From Cristatella mucedo (taxonomy: Eukaryota > Bryozoa > Phylactolaemata > Cristatellidae): DNA of 64,000 nucleotides. This document shows, piece by piece, positions 36,419 to 48,655 of the stretch. The first letter of the stretch is position 1. Every line of letters starts with the position of its first letter. The stretch is taken from the NCBI GenBank assembly GCA_009760855.2, contig WPIO01000113.1, positions 510,001 through 574,000 of the forward strand. The letters run 5' to 3'. The notes under the pieces are model-generated. The model did no database searches, was not told where the DNA came from, and was given only the letters and a program-made list of their open reading frames with translations. The position numbers were made by a program, and so were the translations under genes.

Positions 36419-36538
36419 ACTGTGCATGTCGTTGATCGTTGGTTTTTGTATAGAACATGGTTGTGCTGAATCTGCATAGAGATTAGGTTATGGCTAAATG
36501 CTTAGTTTATTGTAACCGATAAACTTGCACTTGATTGA

Positions 36539-37888
36539 GTGCGTCAGCTGTTGCTTCCATTGTCATACTCAAAGCTCCTGTTGAGTGAAGGCTGGTGCTG
36601 CAGCAGTACTGTACATGTCCGTTTATCGTTGCAGCAGCCAAGTCTCACAGCCAATAGAAGCTGCAGGTGTGGCAACGCCGGTGAGAATGCATGCAACCCT
36701 TTAGGCAGGTTCTTCATTGACCTTAGCCTGAAGCGTCACCAGAGCAAGCACATGGGCCAGCGGCTCCTCGTTTGCAACCAGTGTGGAAACCCTTTCACGA
36801 AGCTCAGCGGCCTGAAGATTCACCAAACATACACATGGGCGAGCGGCACCACGAATGCAACCTACTGAGATGCAAGCTACTCGAAGCTCAGATAATTGAA
36901 GACCCACAATCATAGTCATTATGCTTGCAAAGAGTGCTGCAATTGCTAGGCTTACCCAGGCAGCCTGAAAATGTACCAGCTGTCGCACTCGGGCGAGCGG
37001 CCACATGCGTGCGACCAGTGTGGCAACCGCTTCAGGCATGTCGACGTCCTGAAACGGCACCAGCGCACACACACGGGCGAGCGGCCGCATGCCTCTGACC
37101 AATGCGGCAACCGCTTCAGCCTTCTCGTCACCCTAAAGCGGCACCAGCTCAAGCACACGGGTGAGCGGCCGTACATTTGTGAAGAGTGTGGCAAGTGTTT
37201 TTCTTACGTCGGCGACCTGAAGATGCACCAGCGCACCCATGCGGCCGAGCCTGCACATGCATGCGCCCAGTGTGGAAACTGCTTTACTCAGAGCAGCAGC
37301 TTGAATAGGCACCAGCTCATACACGCGGCAGTGCAGCCATATGCATGTGAACAGTGTGAGAAATGCTTCACCCGGCTGGACGTCCTAAAGCAGCACGAAC
37401 GCACCCATACGGGCGAGCGGCCGTACATGTGTGAAGAGTGTGGCAAGAGTTTTCCCCAGCTAAGCAGCCTGAAACGGCACCAGCTCACGCACACGGGCGA
37501 GCGGCCACATGTCTGTGACCAGTGCGGCAAGCTCTTTACTCAGCTCGGCAACCTGAAGCGGCACCAGCGCACTCACACGGGCGAGCGGCCGTACACATGC
37601 AACCAGTGCGACAAGCACTATGCTTACCCCGAAAACCTAAAGCAGCACCAGCGAACGCACACGGGCAAGCTGCTGCACATTTGCGACCGGTGTGGAAAGT
37701 GCTTCACTCGGCTCACCAGCCTGAAGCGGCACCAGCTCGTGCACGATGGCGTGCGGCCATTTGCCTGCCAACAGTGTGGCAAGCGCTTCAGTCAGATCGG
37801 CGTCCTAAAGCAGCACGAGCGACGGGCGAAAGGCCACATAAGTGCAACCAGTGCAGCAAACACTAAGCCGCTCAGCTCAGCGATCTGA
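36539..37888 (+). pseudogene. ZNF2: C2H2 zinc-finger gene, disrupted by LINE-B
   Basis: The 5' frame (36,539-36,868) holds the leader shared with ZNF1 and two fingers, the second LLVCNQCGNPFTKLSGLKIH, then a stop. After frameshifts and a damaged finger near 36,910-36,970, a 305-residue frame (36,971-37,888) encodes ten C2H2 fingers with TGERP linkers. The second of them has its first cysteine replaced (HASDQC). A small deletion near 37,828 shifts the frame in the tenth or eleventh finger. The array then breaks at LKQH, where LINE-B is inserted; the remainder, QLTHNGEQSHA, resumes at 40,728. A conserved acceptor ends at 36,634. By family this would be a nuclear DNA-binding protein. With these breaks, only the ten-finger stretch could still be translated. 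Confidence 0.8.
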
Positions 37889-37899
37889 AGCAGCACAAA

Positions 37900-40727
37900 G
37901 GTTGGTAGCAGGGTTGCAATTGTTGTTTGCGAATCGCTTGGCTATAAAATGTGCAGTTTCTCGCATGGGTCGTAGTTTGAATTGGTTGCTATCAGGTTTT
38001 CATCAAAGACAATGCCTCTCACTGTTGTGATATACCGGCCTCCTTCTGGTTGTCTAAACTTGTTTATAGAGGAGTTTTCAGAATTTCTCACTAACATATT
38101 TGTGTGTGACAGACCGTTACTGATTGTAGGAGACTTCAATATTCAGGTTGGCATCCCTAGCAACAGCCACGTCTGCTCATTTCTTGACTGTCTGGAGAAT
38201 TTTGGTTTGGCCCAACACGTTAGTCATAACACCCACGTCGGTGGCCACATTCTAGATCTCGTGATCACTAAGGACGTCCTCCCCACTGACCTTGTGGTGT
38301 GCCCACTGACCCTTTCAGATCATTGTTCGGTCACGTTTACTGTTTCTGCTCCCTCGTACGTACAGGGTAATGTCGAATTTGCCAAACGACTTAACTTACA
38401 AAGCATTGACGAGGATAAGTTTTTGAAATGTGTTTGTGATGCAGGTCTTCTCGATTTGCTTTCAGACTAGCCCGGCAGCCTCGATACCCTCACTGATGCG
38501 ATGAACGTGACACTCAGGAGTGCTCTTGACAAGCATGCTCCCGTTCGCTCTATCCATGTTCATAGTCATGGAGATTCCTTTAAGTTTACAGAAAAACTCC
38601 TTAAGATGGGCCGGGTTAAGCTCAAGCTAGAACGTAGTTTCAAGAAAATGGGGTCTGACGCAGATCTAGTCAATTTTTAAAGACTTCCTTCGAGTTTAAA
38701 TCGAAAGCTTAAAAACCAGGGCTTCTTTTTCATTAGAAAGCTGAATTCCTGCCAGTCGGACACTAAAAAGATTTATAAGACAGTAAACCATTTACTGGCC
38801 AATGCTGTGAGGTCTGACTCCCCACATATTAAGGGCTCAGCCGAAAAGTTTTCAGCCTTCTTTACTGACAAAATTGTGCACATTTGGACCTCCATTAAGC
38901 CACCTCCGACCAAAGCAATCGCCGTTCCTCAACCTGTGACCCTCCTTAAAAGGTTCTCCGACGTTTCTGCAAGCGATGTGGCTGCCTAATAAGGTCTAGC
39001 AAAAAGAGCTCGTCTCCTGAAGACCCCATACCTTCATATCTGTGGTCTTCACTAGCAGACCAACTTAGCCCTACCATAACCAAGATTTTTAATGCTTCTT
39101 TGGGAAGAGGGGTCGTCCCCAAGTCCTTCAAATCGGCAATCGTTAGACCTTTTCTTAAAAAGCCTGGATTAGAGGTCAAGGTCGTAGCAAACTATCGCCC
39201 AGTTTCCTTTCTTCGGTTCTTATGAAAGATTATTGAAAAAATTGTTGCTATGCAGCTGGTTAAACATATTAAAAATGATGGAAAGTCGGAGACATTTTAA
39301 TCAGGGTTCAAGAGGCAGCACTCTACTGAAACTGCTCTCCTCCGTGTTAAGAATGATATTCTACGTGGCAAAGACGACGGGAATGTCACTGCCCTAGTTC
39401 TGCTAGATCTGTCTGCTGCCTTTGGCACTGTTGATCACGAAGTTCTGCTTGAACAACTGACAACAGCGATCGGTCTGGAAAACGAAGCACTGGCGTGGTT
39501 TAAATCATACTTGTCTGATCGTGTTCAATCCGTGTCGTGTGGGCGTCAGGTCTCAGACATGAGAAGGGTCACCTGTCGAGTCCCTCAAGGGTCTTTACTC
39601 GGTCCCTTGCTGTTCTCCATTTATACACAACCTCTGGGAAAAGTGATTAAGGCCCATGGAATAGGATATCACTTCTATGCTGACGATACTCAGTTGTACT
39701 TGTCATTTAAACCGTCGGAATCTGCTGCAGCAACTGAGAAACTGAATGCTTGCCTTGCCGATATTTGATCCTTGATGTCGGAAAACTTCCTGAAATTAAA
39801 TGACGATAAAACCGAACTGCTGCTCAAAGGACACCCTAAGCGTGTCGCTGGATTAAAAGGCATTGCTGTTCTAATAGGTGATGCTATTGTGCGACCATCA
39901 CCGTGTGCTTGAAATTTAGGTGTCGTGTTCGACAGCTACCTCAATTTCAAAAGCTTCATTCAGAAGACTGCCTCTACAGCTAGCCATCACATCCGATTCC
40001 TATCCAAGATTAGGAGCTGTCTCCCACAGTGGCTTGTAAAAAATTTAAGTAGCTCCTTAGTTCTGTCTTGGCTTCATTATTGTAATTCCTATTTAGCTGG
40101 AGTGATAAAGAAAGCCATTATGCCACTACAGCGGACAATGAATATGGCTGCAAGGCTGGTCTTCAAGTCCAGCTGTTTGAGAGCGTGTACCCTTTGCTGA
40201 AAGAGCTAAGCTGGTTGCCGGTTAAGCAAAGTATACAGAGCAAAGTTCTTACACTGAACCACAAGGCCCACCACGGCTTGGCTCCTTCGTACCTAGCTGA
40301 ACTGCTGCATCAGTTTCAGCCTGTTCGTGCCCTCAGGTCCTTTGTGGACAATAAATTTGCTGTCCCATTCCTCAGCTTAAAGACAGATGGCAACAGAAGT
40401 TTAGTTCTGCAGGTCCTAGACTGTGGAACTCGCTTCCACATTCTTACGCAACGACAACTACTCTCCTACTGCCGACTATGGCACATCCTTTTCAGCGGCC
40501 CTGAGCCGCTACTTCTCTGCTACTCACAACCTCAACTGCTCTCCTGACTCTGCTATGCTTAGCACTTTCTCTTTATTGCGTTAAACAAAGTCTATTGGCT
40601 ACCAGATGCGTCTTGAAAGCCGCTTAGGCTGTGAGTGGGCTATAAAATACTCTCATGCCCAACATCCACATGATCTTTATGACTTTAAGGAGTTGCAGAC
40701 AGAGATACGTTACATTACATTGCATTG
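37900..40727 (+). mobile_element. LINE-B, longest copy (endonuclease plus RT)
   Basis: A 2.8-kb L2/CR1-type LINE, 5'-truncated inside the endonuclease. Visible motifs are VVIYRPPSG, LLIVGDFNIQVG (about 38,120-38,155), LDLVIT and LSDHCSVTF of an APE-type endonuclease. The RT then has LLDLSAAFGTVDH, RVPQGSLLGPLLF and FYADDTQLYLSF (about 39,675-39,710), and last the HGLAPSYLAELLHQFQP C-terminus. Stops at about 38,468, 38,678 and 39,766 and frameshifts make it inactive. The 3' end is gagatacgttacattacatt, an ATTAC-type tail. It lies in sense orientation inside the final zinc finger of ZNF2. Confidence 0.9.
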
Positions 40728-40763
40728 CAGCTCACGCACAATGGCGAACAATCGCATGCCTGA
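40728..40763 (+). pseudogene. ZNF2 3' remnant after LINE-B
   Basis: It encodes QLTHNGEQSHA and a TGA stop, matching the ZNF1 ending QLMHNDERSHA residue for residue in layout. It is cut off from the array by the LINE-B copy and followed by the same 3' flank as ZNF1. Confidence 0.85.
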
Positions 40764-40847
40764 GATCAATTCGGCATGCATTTCTATGGTCCCAGCAGTC
40801 AGAGGCTGCCTCGGTAGATTCATGCCAACGACGACCACCACTCAGCA

Positions 40848-41240
40848 AACTGAACTAATTCCCTGGTTCTGCGTCGGCCAGATTAGTAATCCCACTTTGG
40901 CTGGGTATTGGCTGGACAAATGCATTTGCCCCCTGCACTGCCGGGCACTGACACTGGCTGCCAGTTATTCCTTTGCCCAACCCTAACCGTCATGTTGGGA
41001 CGAAATTATGTCTTAATTCCACTTGACGAGCAACCGCTGAATTTGCATAGAACGAGCACTAATATTTTAATGCTAGAAGTGGCGTCCGTTTAAATATCGT
41101 CATGTCATGGGAAGTTGTGACGTGAGTCAAATGAGAGTTCCAAGCTTATGGAGCATAGAAACTACTGCACAGTCTCAAACGATTTGAGTTCCATAAGCAG
41201 TGTGGTCTAACGACTCCAGTCAGAACATTGGGTTGCACCG
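40848..41240. repeat. Third copy of the unit-start segment
   Basis: It matches 171-560 and shows that another duplication unit begins here. The match is lost after 'acattgggttgcacc'. Nothing coding is recognised in it or in the following 350 bp up to 41,597. Confidence 0.55.
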
Positions 41241-41597
41241 TTGTTCGCCTGGTGAGGGAGTAGTTTTGATAGTTTGGCTTGAGAAAAAGAATAAAATGTT
41301 CTTGACACTGATTGTGAAAGGATTAGCTGCTGAACCTACGGCGACAGCTAATACGACTAGCACTAATAGTATGAGGGTAGGTAGTCTGTTCGATTTTTTG
41401 CATACATTTTTGTATATTATGCTTTAGTTTTAGGGCCGAGATCACGCAGAAAGGCCCGGTGTACTTTATTCGTGGCATAACAGCACTCGCAGTGACCGCA
41501 GCTTGGGGTCTATGACCTTGGGGCGATTGACCTTGTTTGAGAGCAACATGCTGAGACATTGCCGGTGTCTGGTTCTTCTTCAGCGGGTCCACCACCT

Positions 41598-42660
41598 ACT
41601 GATTACGTTTAAACCAAGTGTGACTCAGAAATTAGAAAACCTAAAGCTTACAATAGGCTCTGCCAGCATATTTTCTGTTGAGTCTGCACGAATTCTAGTC
41701 GTCCTATTCCAAAATGACTTTTCATTGGACATCAGCTCCACACTCAAGTCTGCCTACTTTCAGTTGCATAACATCGCTACAATTTGTGCTTGTTTATATT
41801 AGTATAGCAGATCACAATTCGTCCATGCATTTGTGACTTGCCTTCTTGACTTTTGTAACTCACTGGTGACTGGTGTAAGTTCCTGTGCAATCGGGCACTT
41901 ACAGGTTGGGAAAAACTCTGAAGTCAGGCTTGTTACTCGTAAGCATTGCAGTTGCATCATCAAGCCACTTCTAGCTGACCTGCACTAGATTCCAGTCAAG
42001 CAATGCCTCGACTTCAAGGTTCTGTCACCCGGTTTTAGGTCCCTTGATTGTTTGGCTCTAGCCTACCTATGAGGTCTACTCCACCACCAGGCTATACATC
42101 TTACCATCTGGTTTTTGGAATTTAATAGTCTACCTATACGCTGCACGAGCCTCAAATCCTGACTGAAGTCACTACATCCATAGATTTAGCCAGATTTAAA
42201 AAGAAGCTAAAATGCATCTGCTACTTGCAGCATTTATCGCGTCCTTGTGATTCGTCCTTTGTGTGCTTGCCTATGCTGACACTGGTGACCCGTGATGGCT
42301 TACTAGGTAAGGTGGTTGCTTTTCACGACCTTGTCGCCGAGATCGAGGTTTCGATTTCTTTTTTGGGTGATCCTTTATCGCCAATGCCGATAGTGATAGC
42401 ATAAAGGCTGTTCTGTCGCTATATAAAAGAGGCAGTTGAATCACCTAGTATCTGATCTGATTGTGCATGCTGCCACTAACCCTATTTACATGCTGACCCT
42501 GTGCACGATACCTCTAAACATATTATGCTTGTTTTCGTTGAGCAATCTGCCACTAGCCATTTGATAGTGATTCCTTTGCGGAAAATGTGAAGTGTCTAGA
42601 AAGAGGCTGAGTTTTCTTGGGGAGCTACAATAAATGGATTATTAATAACAATATTATTAT
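41598..42660 (+). mobile_element. LINE-A 3' part, interrupted by SINE-2
   Basis: It encodes decayed LINE-A residues after the RT core (KLENLKLTIGSASI, ESARILVVLFQNDF, LKSAYFQLHNIATI), then the C-terminal segment and 3' UTR. SINE-2 splits the UTR at 42,283-42,460. It ends in a decayed hairpin and an ATT run at 42,595-42,660. Confidence 0.75.
42283..42460 (+). mobile_element. SINE-2 copy
   Basis: It has the start ggtgacccgtgatggc, a decayed box B, the middle block tgatcctttatcgccaatgc, and the terminal block ggctgttctgtcgctatata. It sits inside a LINE-A 3' UTR. Confidence 0.7.
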
Positions 42661-43054
42661 AGGAGATGACAATCCCAAAACTATACAGGATTTATCACCA
42701 GCTAGTTTCTTTTATATGTAACAGAAACCAGTTGAATAACTGACATTGAAGGAGGAAAGGTAGCAATAGAAAGAATTGGATTATTTTGAGTGAAATGCAC
42801 AATAATAATTGCAGTTTTGTTGAGAATTACTAAAAGAATGTATTATTGGCATTATTATTATTGTGCTTAGAAATATCTGTTTTCCATGGTATAATGATTC
42901 AAAAGCCTTCAAAAAGTATCCATAAATTTAGGGGGCGACTTATACTCTGGTTCAGCTTATGCTTGTAAAAATACTCTAATATAGCTATCAATGGGTACAC
43001 TTGATTTAGTGCCTCAGCAAATGCTTCATTTGTCATGCTGAAGCTGTCTGTCAA
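42661..43054. other. No gene seen
   Basis: AT-rich, with scattered ATT runs. The last 60 bp match the upstream flank of ZNF1 and ZNF2. Confidence 0.4.
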
Positions 43055-43105
43055 GTGAATCGGAGGCTGTTGCTGCAGCATCAAGGTGCACCTTTGTCGT
43101 TGCAG

Positions 43106-43970
<865 letters not shown>

Positions 43971-44479
43971 ACACACGGCTGAACGCCAAAGGTAAGGCGA
44001 CCAGTGCAGTGAGCTTTTCATGCGGCCACCACCTGGTGGCCCGAAAGCATCGGCCGAGCTGAGCCGTGTGCCACATGGCACTGCCTCTTGGAAGCCCCAA
44101 TGGAAAAGGCACAGTTCACATTGCCGTGGAGACGTTGTTTGGCCAGACAAAGCACGTGTCCAGTAAAGTAAATGACCGGCTCAGAAATGAGGCTCCTTGC
44201 TAATGAAACTCGGTCGTACGGCTGAGCAAAGGCATCTGCCGTACAGGGCCGAGTCGCTGACAGATCGTTTCAGTGAGCTTTTTTCGCAGATCGTCAGGTA
44301 AAGCAGCACCTGTGCACGCGTGTCGGCGACCAGCAGGACACAGGGACTGCCACTGCCGCACCGAAAGAGGCTCCCGTGCTGAGTGCATGAGTGGCCAGAG
44401 CTGGCCGAAGAGTCTCGCACCCATTGAAGGAGCGCCCAACAGTCGGCATCGCCAGCACTGGCGAGAAGTCTGTGCGTTC
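43971..44479. other. 3' flank of ZNF3
   Basis: This GC-richer stretch partly resembles the 3' flank of ZNF1 (the 'gccactgccgcaccgaaagaggctc' type block near 44,350 against 18,770). Its short frames are shadows, and no gene is recognised. Confidence 0.4.
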
Positions 44480-44905
44480 ACGTGACTGATTCGACAAGCG
44501 CTCCTCACCGTTGGCTTATTATTGCGAAGGCAAAAGTCGGCGTGCCAAGCTGCAGCTCTAGGAAGTGACTGTCCTGCAGCCGCTGCTGATGCAGATTCTG
44601 AAGCAGCTGCTGATGCGGCTGCATTTTTGCTTTACCTATCGCTCTCTGCAAGGCAGCGCTTCTTCAGATTAGCCAGTGTGATTTTAGAATTAAAGCTCAG
44701 GATCAATGAGGACTTGTAGCTCATGATTCCGATGAAGCCCAAAGTGCACACTTGCTCACCAATCCGCAAATGGCTGGGTGCAATCAGCCGACATTTCTGC
44801 AATGTTTTTAAGCTGTAGAACACGTTTCTTAAGATGACTGATTTACAAAAGCACATGGCTGCATGCCCACGTGGTCTACTGTCGGCTAGCTTCTATCGAG
44901 CTTAA
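44480..44905. repeat. Fourth copy of the post-ZNF segment
   Basis: It matches 2,747-3,150 and 21,768-22,165, with a small internal duplication (the gctgctgatgc block). It stops at a LINE-A 3' tail. Confidence 0.65.
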
Positions 44906-45190
44906 TGATAATATTAATACATTCGATAAAGCGCCCTCAAAGAACTTAGATCTCTTTCTAGGTGCTTTGCATTTGGTGCAAAGGGAAACGCGATTTAATG
45001 GTGAGTGATATCTTGCTTGATAAACAACATGAATAACAGGGTTAGGTGGGACATGCACGGGATCAGCATGCAAGTGTGGTTAGTGGCAGCATGCTAAGTG
45101 TCAGCACACATAAGCACATAGAAGACAACTCACAGGGACCCACTAAGTGCTGTCCTAAATTGGTGCGTCTTTAAGTTCCTTAATCTAAGC
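44906..45190 (-). mobile_element. LINE-A 3' end
   Basis: The reverse strand carries the 3' UTR and the hairpin aaagcacc...gggcgcttt (44,930-44,970) with a short ATT-type tail at 44,906-44,920. Its upstream edge abuts the hAT terminus at 45,191. Confidence 0.75.
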
Positions 45191-45689
45191 CAGGGGTTGG
45201 CAATGTTTTTGACTGACGGGCCACAATGGTTTCAAAAATTTGATAGGGGCGGGCTAGAATAGGAGAATGGTGTGTTTGTGTGAACTAATATAAATTGAAT
45301 GTTTAAGCCATTACATTAAAAGATTTGACCTTTAACAGGCAGCAAAACACAATTGTGCTTAGTTATTGCAAACATTGTTTTACAAATTTATTAATTTAGT
45401 AACATAGTAATAACCTCCCATTTAGTTTCAGTGGAGTAAATGTTGGTGTATCCTTTTTTGCAACTGCATCAATTGTTTGCGTTATATTTGTTGTGGCAAT
45501 TCTCAAGATGGATCTGACGTGTTGGTCAGTTAACTTAGATCTATGAGGGCTTTGTTGATGTTTAGGACGCTGAATGTCTGTTCACACACATAGGTTGAGC
45601 GAAACAACTTCAGCCTCTTCTGTGCAATCCTCTGGAGGTTTGGAAACGTGGCGTCGTTAACTGAAGCATAAATGTCGTCCAGCTTAAGA
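45191..45689 (-). pseudogene. hAT transposase, C-terminal part, and element terminus
   Basis: On the reverse strand 45,545-45,689 encodes a stretch with FPNLQRIAQKRLKLF and STYVCEQTFSVLNINKA. This is the C-terminal dimerisation region of hAT (Charlie/GTF2IRD2-like) transposases, followed after a stop by a further LTDQHVRSILRIATTN segment. The plus-strand end, caggggttggcaatg at 45,191, has the form of hAT terminal inverted repeats and is followed by a GGGCCAC block. The opposite terminus is not found. It is dead, with a stop in the C-terminal region and a LINE-A insertion upstream. Confidence 0.8.
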
Positions 45690-45745
45690 GATTTATAAAA
45701 ATAATAATAATATTAATGCACTTGATAAAGCGCCCTGAGAGAACT

Positions 45746-45777
<32 letters not shown>

Positions 45778-47640
45778 AGGGTCTTTACATTTGCTGCAAA
45801 AGGAAATGCAATTGAAGGGTGAGTAATATCATGCTTGATAAACAACATGAATAACATGGTTTGGGGTGACATGCACGGGGTCAGCATGCAAATGTGGTTA
45901 GGGGCAGCATGCACAGTGTCAGCATGCATAAGCACATCAAGGACGACATGAACGACATAACGACATAAGCGCATCACAGGAACCACTAAATGCTGTCCTA
46001 AATCGGTGTGTTTTTAAGTTCTTTTAAAATGTGGTCAGGTTAGGGGATGCTCTGACGCAAGTCGGGAGGGAGTTCCATGCTTTGGGAGCATACGAACTAA
46101 ATGCACGGTCTCAAAAGGATTTGAGGTTTGTACGGGGTATTTGTAAACTGTTGGATTCCGAAAAGCGGATGGCGCGATACTTGGCCTGATGGTACATCTG
46201 AGAGATAGGCTGGAGCCAAATAATGAAGTGACCTAAAAGTGAGCGACACAACTTTGAAGTCAATCCGTTTCTTGACTGGTAGCCAGTGCAGGTCGGCGAG
46301 AAGTGGTGTAATGTGGCAACTGAGCCGCTCACGACAGACAAGCCTAGCTGCCGAGTTTTGCACCAGCTGCAATCGCCTGATCGCACATGCCGGTAGGCCA
46401 GCGAGCAGTGAGTTGCAGAAGTCAAGACGGGATGTCACGAATGCATGAACCAACTTAGATGTGGTATCCTTATCAAAACAAGCCCGAATTTTAGCAATGT
46501 TGTGAAGCTGAAAATAGGCAGATTTGACTGTATTGCTGATATGGTCGTCTAACAAGAGGTCGCTTTGGAATATGACTCCTAGATTTCGAGCTGATTCAGC
46601 TGGTGATATGCTGGCAGAGCCAATTTTGAGCGTCAGCCTTTCCAATTTGTGAATCACACTGGGTTCGCCACTAACTAGTAAGTTAGTTTTATCATCGTTT
46701 AGTTTTAGAAAATTTGCTGCAATCAATGTGCGGATGTCATCAATACATGCAGCAAGTGAGTTGAGAGAATTTGAGGTGCTCGAAGGCTGGGAGGGATCAA
46801 AGAAAAGGTACAACTGAGTGTCATCCGCATCAAAGTAAAAGCGTAGATTGTGTTTGGCAATCACATCAGCAAGAGGGAGAGTATAAACCGTGAAAAGAAC
46901 CAGACCTAGCTCGGAGCCCTGAAGTACCAAATATTTTAGAGGTACCTCAGATGATCTTCGTTGATTCACGTCAATACTCTGGATTCTCCCACTGAGATAA
47001 CACCTGGACCACTGCAAAGCAGTGCCAGTGATGCCATGGCGAGATGAGAGGCGCTCTAGAAGAACTTTGTGATCGATGGTATCAAATGTCTCCGAAAGAT
47101 CGAGCAAAACAAGCAGAGACACTGTACCCATGTCTGGATTGCTAAGTAGGTCGTTGTATACCCTGAGCAATGCTGACGCTGTGGGGTGATTAGCTCTAAA
47201 GCCAGACTGGAACTTACTAGCAAGGTGTGAGGTTTCGATATATGAGCTCAGCTGGTCCGCCACGATCCGTTTCACTGTCTTTGATAAGAATGGTAGAAGG
47301 GAGACTGGGCGGTAGTTGCTTAAGTTCTCTTGGTCTAGTGTCGCTTTCTAGCGAATTGGCCTGACTACAGCGTTTTTGAAAGGTGCTGGGACATGACCTG
47401 AGGCTAATAACATAATAATGTTAGTTATGCATGGCAGCAGCAGATCAATGCAACGTATGGGCAGGACCGTGGAAATAGGGTCCACAGGACTTGTTGTCTT
47501 CTTTGATTGAGATACGAACTTCAGGACTAGATCACTAGTGACCTGTCTAAATGTAGACAATGAGGTGCAGCCAGGAATCTGGGAGCAGCATTCTAGTGGG
47601 GATGGTGTCATCGCAGGGACGGATTCCCTGAGCTAAACTC
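45690..47640 (-). mobile_element. LINE-A inserted in the hAT gene
   Basis: The reverse strand has a 392-residue open frame (46,097-47,275) with RT motifs LLDLSETFDTIDH, FDADDTQLYLFF and the C-terminal TSRLDFCNSLLAGLPACAI, LLADLHWLPVKKRIDF and HYLAPAYLSD. The usual VPQGSVLGPLL motif is altered to VLQGSELGLVL. A further upstream frame lies at 47,348-47,611, interrupted by a stop. The 3' hairpin at about 45,727-45,790 contains a (CT)n expansion, then an ATT tail. It splits the hAT coding sequence, with a possible tata-type target duplication. Confidence 0.9.
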
Positions 47641-47962
47641 TTCCTATAATAAAGAGTCAGACTGAAAATCTATCAGTTCCAACTGCAGCTTTCGTAATGC
47701 TTTTTCAGGGTCTTGTGACAGGGAACAGGATCCCAGTTGAAGTGACGTTTCAATTTTTTTTTAAGTCACGGAAACGACGGCAGAATTCTCCGTGCAGGCC
47801 GTCCAGTGATTTGCTGTATTTCTGTGCATTCCGGGCAGCTTCTTTCTGCATGGCTAGCGTGAGTGCTTCGCTGGTAGTTTGCAGATTACTTAACTGTCCG
47901 AGAACGAGTGATTGTGGCTGCAAAGTTGATGCATGCATGCTTAGGCGATGAGAACGGCGCAC
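47641..47962 (-). pseudogene. hAT transposase, central part, frameshifted
   Basis: The reverse strand encodes GLHGEFCRRFRDLKK, then after a shift in a run of nine A/T (47,754-47,762) ETSLQLGSCSLS and LRKLQLELIDFQSDSLL (about 47,645-47,690). The EF-RRF-D and LQLELIDFQ-D patterns are hallmarks of the hAT domain of GTF2IRD2/ZBED-like transposases. Its reading frame continues into the C-terminal part across the LINE-A insertion. Upstream, LVLGQLSNLQTTSEALTLA may be part of the same gene. No 5' end is identified. Confidence 0.75.
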
Positions 47963-48023
47963 TAATCTAGCTTACCTGTCGCCTTCTGAAGGCGGTTCTA
48001 AGTGGCTTCGAGTACTAGTTGCG

Positions 48024-48318
48024 TTATGGTTGCGTCACAGCCCACCTGCCGGCTCCATACAGGCCCTTTTGGTAAAGAAGGTGAGCCATTATTATGGATT
48101 TCATTTTAATTTCTATCCGCTCTAGCACCGATAGACTGCCACCTACATAAACCTTTCGATCCTGTTCAAGAAGCTTGAGGCCCAGTCTCTGCATGACCTG
48201 GTAGACTAGGCTTTCGGCTTTAGCAACAGGTGGCCAAGCATTTCTCGGCTCGATGCGCCGTGCCAGAATTATGAAGTGATTGTAGCATATCATACGTGAC
48301 TTGGAGGTACGTGAAATC
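48024..48318 (-). CDS. Exon-like open frame, unknown protein
   Basis: The reverse frame runs from a possible acceptor (CCACTCTTTAG, ending at about 48,319) through roughly 85 residues, including MICYNHFIILARRIEPRNAW, LVYQVMQRLGLKLLEQ and RIEIKMKSIIMAHLLYQKG. It has an ordinary protein composition with long amphipathic stretches and is not LINE-derived. A weak donor (GCAG then GTGGGC) lies near 48,035, just before the stop at 48,024. It could be a host exon or an upstream piece of the hAT element. I do not recognise the family. Confidence 0.35.
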
Positions 48319-48500
48319 TAAAGAGTGGACTGGTCTTGTTGCTTTCAATTTATGACACGGCTAAGGAAGTTAGCACTGTTGATATCGCTTGTTAAAATTG
48401 TGTAAATATCACTAGAACATTATTCTTAGTTAATACTTCCATCGCATTTTACGAGTCCTGAAATACTGCCTATAATCTGTAGATGTGCTTGAAAGTTTTT

Positions 48501-48655
48501 TAATTCATTTGTTTATCGCCCCAAGAGAACTTAATCTCTATTCAGGCGCTTCACATATGCCTCGGGGCTCGAGCCCATGACCTCACACATGAGCTCAGAC
48601 CCCATGACCTTGGGTCGGGGCGGAAGAGCCTTAACCTCTGGACCAAACCAGCTCG
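48501..48655 (-). mobile_element. SINE-1 copy
   Basis: It is the reverse complement of the copy at 17,196-17,345. Box A lies near 48,630-48,645 (cctctggacca), box B is gggctcgagccc at 48,564-48,575, and the LINE-A-type tail hairpin is at 48,515-48,550. The box A to box B spacing is slightly longer because of a partial internal duplication (the gacct/ccatgacc block). Confidence 0.8.

Noticed and set aside
41323-41595. A 90-residue reverse open frame
   Set aside because: It has low-complexity composition and no similarity to other copies or domains. It lies in non-coding flank.
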